Shown piece after piece: positions 61,506 to 64,000 of a DNA stretch of 64,000 bases. The translations under genes were made by a program, and so were the position numbers. Source of the stretch: Thunnus maccoyii (taxonomy: Eukaryota; Chordata; Actinopteri; Scombriformes; Scombridae); assembly GCF_910596095.1 (NCBI RefSeq), contig NC_056535.1:22026505-22090504 (forward strand), read 5' to 3'. The first letter of the stretch is position 1; each line of letters begins with the position of its first letter. The notes beneath the pieces were generated by a model, which did not search any database, had not been told where the DNA came from, and saw nothing but the letters and a program-made list of their open reading frames with translations.

Positions 61506-64000
61506 ACTTTCCTCCTGTGAATATAACAAATGCCACATTGATGTAATGTTTATAATTAAAAATGTATTCAAAACATTCTGAGTAGGGGAATAAATTTACT
61601 ACAGGTTCCTGTTGTGAAGCTCCATTTTTAACTGCTGGTTCCTCAGTTTACCCAGGCTGGAGTCATCCTGTCGCCTGGTAAGACCAGGAGAATGACATCA
61701 GCATTCAGAGAGACACACAGACAGTCAGAAGAGCTGGAAAGCATGTCACCCCTCTGAAAAAACCTGCTCGCTGTCCAACAGCATTCCTGGAGCTTATTTT
61801 AAAAACTGACTGTAATCTTAAAGTATTACAAAGCTCTGCTTTGGCCTGTTTTAAAGTGCACCATGAAGAGGGAAACACTCCTGAGAGAATACATCAGTAG
61901 AATTAGCTGCTAGCAGAGTGTCAATAAATGAGTCTAACTTGCTGATGTGATGCACCTACTGGAAAAGAGTGGCATGAATAATGCTGTTTCCAGTACGCTG
62001 TGACGTCACACTGTATGCAGATGACTTTCATGGAATCATGGATTTATATTATATTTGTTTTGTTTTTTAAACCAATTTATTTAGTCACTGTTCAGTTATA
62101 TTGTTATATTATATATTCAGTTATTGTGAATTCTGTTTATGACCATAAAAATACCATAAAGCTCTCTGTCCTGTGAAAACAGGTATCTCCAAATCTCATG
62201 AGTCAAGAAAAGCAGTCCCATTTTGAGCTTTGTACATTAATCAGATAGTCCAATGGCTTTTAAATGGTTTATTTACATTAAGACAATGAATGCTCAGCTG
62301 CTAAAGGAGCACTTAATCCTGAAGTTTATCTGAAAAAAATCATCAGATTTGACCAAATTTTGGACTCTGCTGAGCTAAAAGGAGTCAAAATATTCTGAGT
62401 CTAAAAAACACTAAAATCAGCCAATAAACTATCTACCTGTGTAGGAGAGAAATTCCTCGAAGGTTGCTAAAACCCCAAATTCCCAGAAATAAAAGAAATC
62501 ATGACCTCAGTGTCTTCAATAGCTACAGCCTTTTTGATGATTTCATCAGCACTTTAATTGATTTCAAAACATTTGGAGTTGATGCTATTGTATTTTCAGA
62601 GGGAGAAATGTATTATTCAGACAGCAAACTTGGCAATTATCTCTCTTGTCTGAATAGTACATTTCCATTAGGCTTCATGATAATGCCCTTTGTGTGTTAT
62701 GCAGTTCATATCAGGGAATTTAGTTTCCAAGATGCTCCCATTATTATTATTTCTGCTCACATTCTGTCATGAAACAATTTGCCTGAAACTTATGTAATTA
62801 GATGCTATTGACTCATTTTCTCTTTGTATCAGAAAGGTTTGGGTTACTGTCGCCTGTGGCCGTAATGTGTTGAGCTCATTGTGTGTTATGCCACTCGATT
62901 CAAGGGTGAAAATGATATCACTGCTTTGATGCTCTGTCCTGTGCTTACTCATGATTGTATCACACAGCCCATAATGTTAAAGTGCTTATAGGAATCAGCT
63001 TAGTCATACTGTCTCACTTGGAGAGTTTCACCTTCTCTGGTATTTTGAGTTGCAAAGTTTAAAGTTTGAGGCACAAAGAAAAAAAGTTGATTGCTAAAGC
63101 ATCAGAGAAGATATGTGTAATTCATCAAAGCCAAGGATTTTAAAAAACACACATTATCGGGGCACAAGAACTTCTTGTACAGCTGTCAAGTTCATGGAAT
63201 GAATGTCTTTTTGTTCAGATTTACAGTATCTATTCAGTACGGGCTTACAGCTGCCCTCAAACCCTAAAACTCCCTTTCAGTATGGCAGCAGAAGTCAAAG
63301 GTCAACCCATCTGACAGAAGGAACTCTTACTGACTGATCGCTGTAAGGAGATCCTGGTCAATGACATATCAGGAGGAAGTGAAAGTATGCCACACTCAGA
63401 GGGGGATAAGAGCCTTGATGTGGCATCTTGGATGTCTGTGTACTTTCCGCATTATCTCTATTGGTTGTTGTTGTTGTCCTGAAGCAGCTAGAGGCCCCAA
63501 CCTGAACTTCGGGGGCTTCTTCTGCTTCTGCTCCTTCTGCTGCCAGACAGAGGATGAAATGATAGGGTATTTGAGTCTGAGTTATGTGCACGTCTGCTAT
63601 TTATACTGCTATGTGAAGTGCTTCCGCTAATAGTTCACTGCCTGGTGAAGACAGGAAGCCCCCATGTGCTTAATCCCTGCACTGCCAGTCTCCTTGAAAA
63701 CAGCTCCTGTATGTATGTGTTTACACTGGAGTATATCTGACAGTAACATATACCAGAGCCTAAAAAAATGACCCAACCTTATGATATGATACATTTTTTA
63801 GAATAATTAAAGGCTGGAATGGTAAATGCGCTACTAATATAGGGATAAATGTTACATAATGGGGAAGTAATGCCTTTAAAGTCAGACATGACTGAGAGTC
63901 TATAGACATGCCAGCAGCTCTGTGAGACTGTACTTAGGGATAGCAGTGCATAAGCTAATCTCTAATGTCAATATACTAACTACAGTAGCACACAATGCCA

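Larger units (their letters stand above)
59993..64000 (+). other. Intron 1 of the integrin alpha gene, running off the window
   Basis: Opens with GTGAGT. Contains a TG microsatellite and the ACTTAAGTA repeat. No second exon encoding the expected LLVGAP start was found. Confidence 0.7.

Noticed and set aside
63480-63630. Cys/Phe-rich frame as a possible integrin exon 2
   Set aside because: Does not resemble the expected propeller sequence (LLVGAP...) and lacks a matching phase-2 acceptor context.
1-64000. CRISPR arrays, operons, bacterial mobile elements or phage-like systems
   Set aside because: No regularly spaced repeats; intron structure and repeat types are those of a fish nuclear genome.

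Overview
This is a gene-sparse window from a ray-finned fish genome, probably a percomorph teleost. The evidence is small vertebrate-type exons with GT-AG introns, AT-rich non-coding DNA, and many teleost-style repeats: L2-clade LINE remains, a tRNA-derived SINE, palindromic MITEs, and the degenerate 'GGGCTGCAACTAA' and 'ACTTAAGTA' repeat families. Only four or five gene units can be supported. Most open frames elsewhere are chance or repeat-derived.

Layout. (1) 1-12.7 kb: no gene recognised, only dispersed repeats. (2) 12.78-19.8 kb, minus strand: a complete housekeeping 5-aminolevulinate synthase gene (alas1), with ten coding exons, 626 aa, three heme-regulatory Cys-Pro motifs and PLP lysine 431. 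A non-coding exon 1 lies 2 kb upstream, behind a TATA box and a TCTCGCGAGA palindrome. (3) 19.9-24.6 kb: intergenic, with one MITE and one LINE fragment. (4) 24.8-51.5 kb, plus strand: a tandem shisa5/scotin-like cluster. Copy A (24832-37436, 264/265 aa) and copy B (41443-43508, 232 aa) are complete five-exon genes. Copy C (46688-51453) is a partial duplicate of A that has lost the start codon and the whole Cys-rich Shisa exon, but keeps open, splice-competent exons 3-5. (5) 51.5-59.4 kb: repeats and a long AT microsatellite. (6) 59775-59992, plus strand: the first coding exon of a laminin-binding-type integrin alpha subunit (closest in memory to itga7), then more than 4 kb of intron running off the window.

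The most interesting observation is in the alas1 leader. Just downstream of the TATA box, the minus strand spells a textbook iron-responsive element (19777-19807): a CAGUGC loop, a 5-bp upper stem, a single bulged C exactly five nucleotides 5' of the loop, and a lower stem of six Watson-Crick pairs plus one G-U. Such IREs are established in erythroid ALAS2 mRNA, while mammalian ALAS1 is known for heme feedback rather than IRE control. The protein here is plainly the ALAS1 type. If the element is transcribed, this fish gene would join iron sensing (IRP/IRE translation) to heme sensing (CP motifs) in the housekeeping enzyme.

The second theme is the shisa5 cluster. Comparing A with C gives a natural before/after record of deletions and transposon insertions, including an 834-bp MITE in A with an empty site in C. 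The shared intron phases mean C's orphan tail exons could be spliced in frame to B's or A's Shisa-domain exons. All calls come from reading the sequence; no alignment or database search was run.
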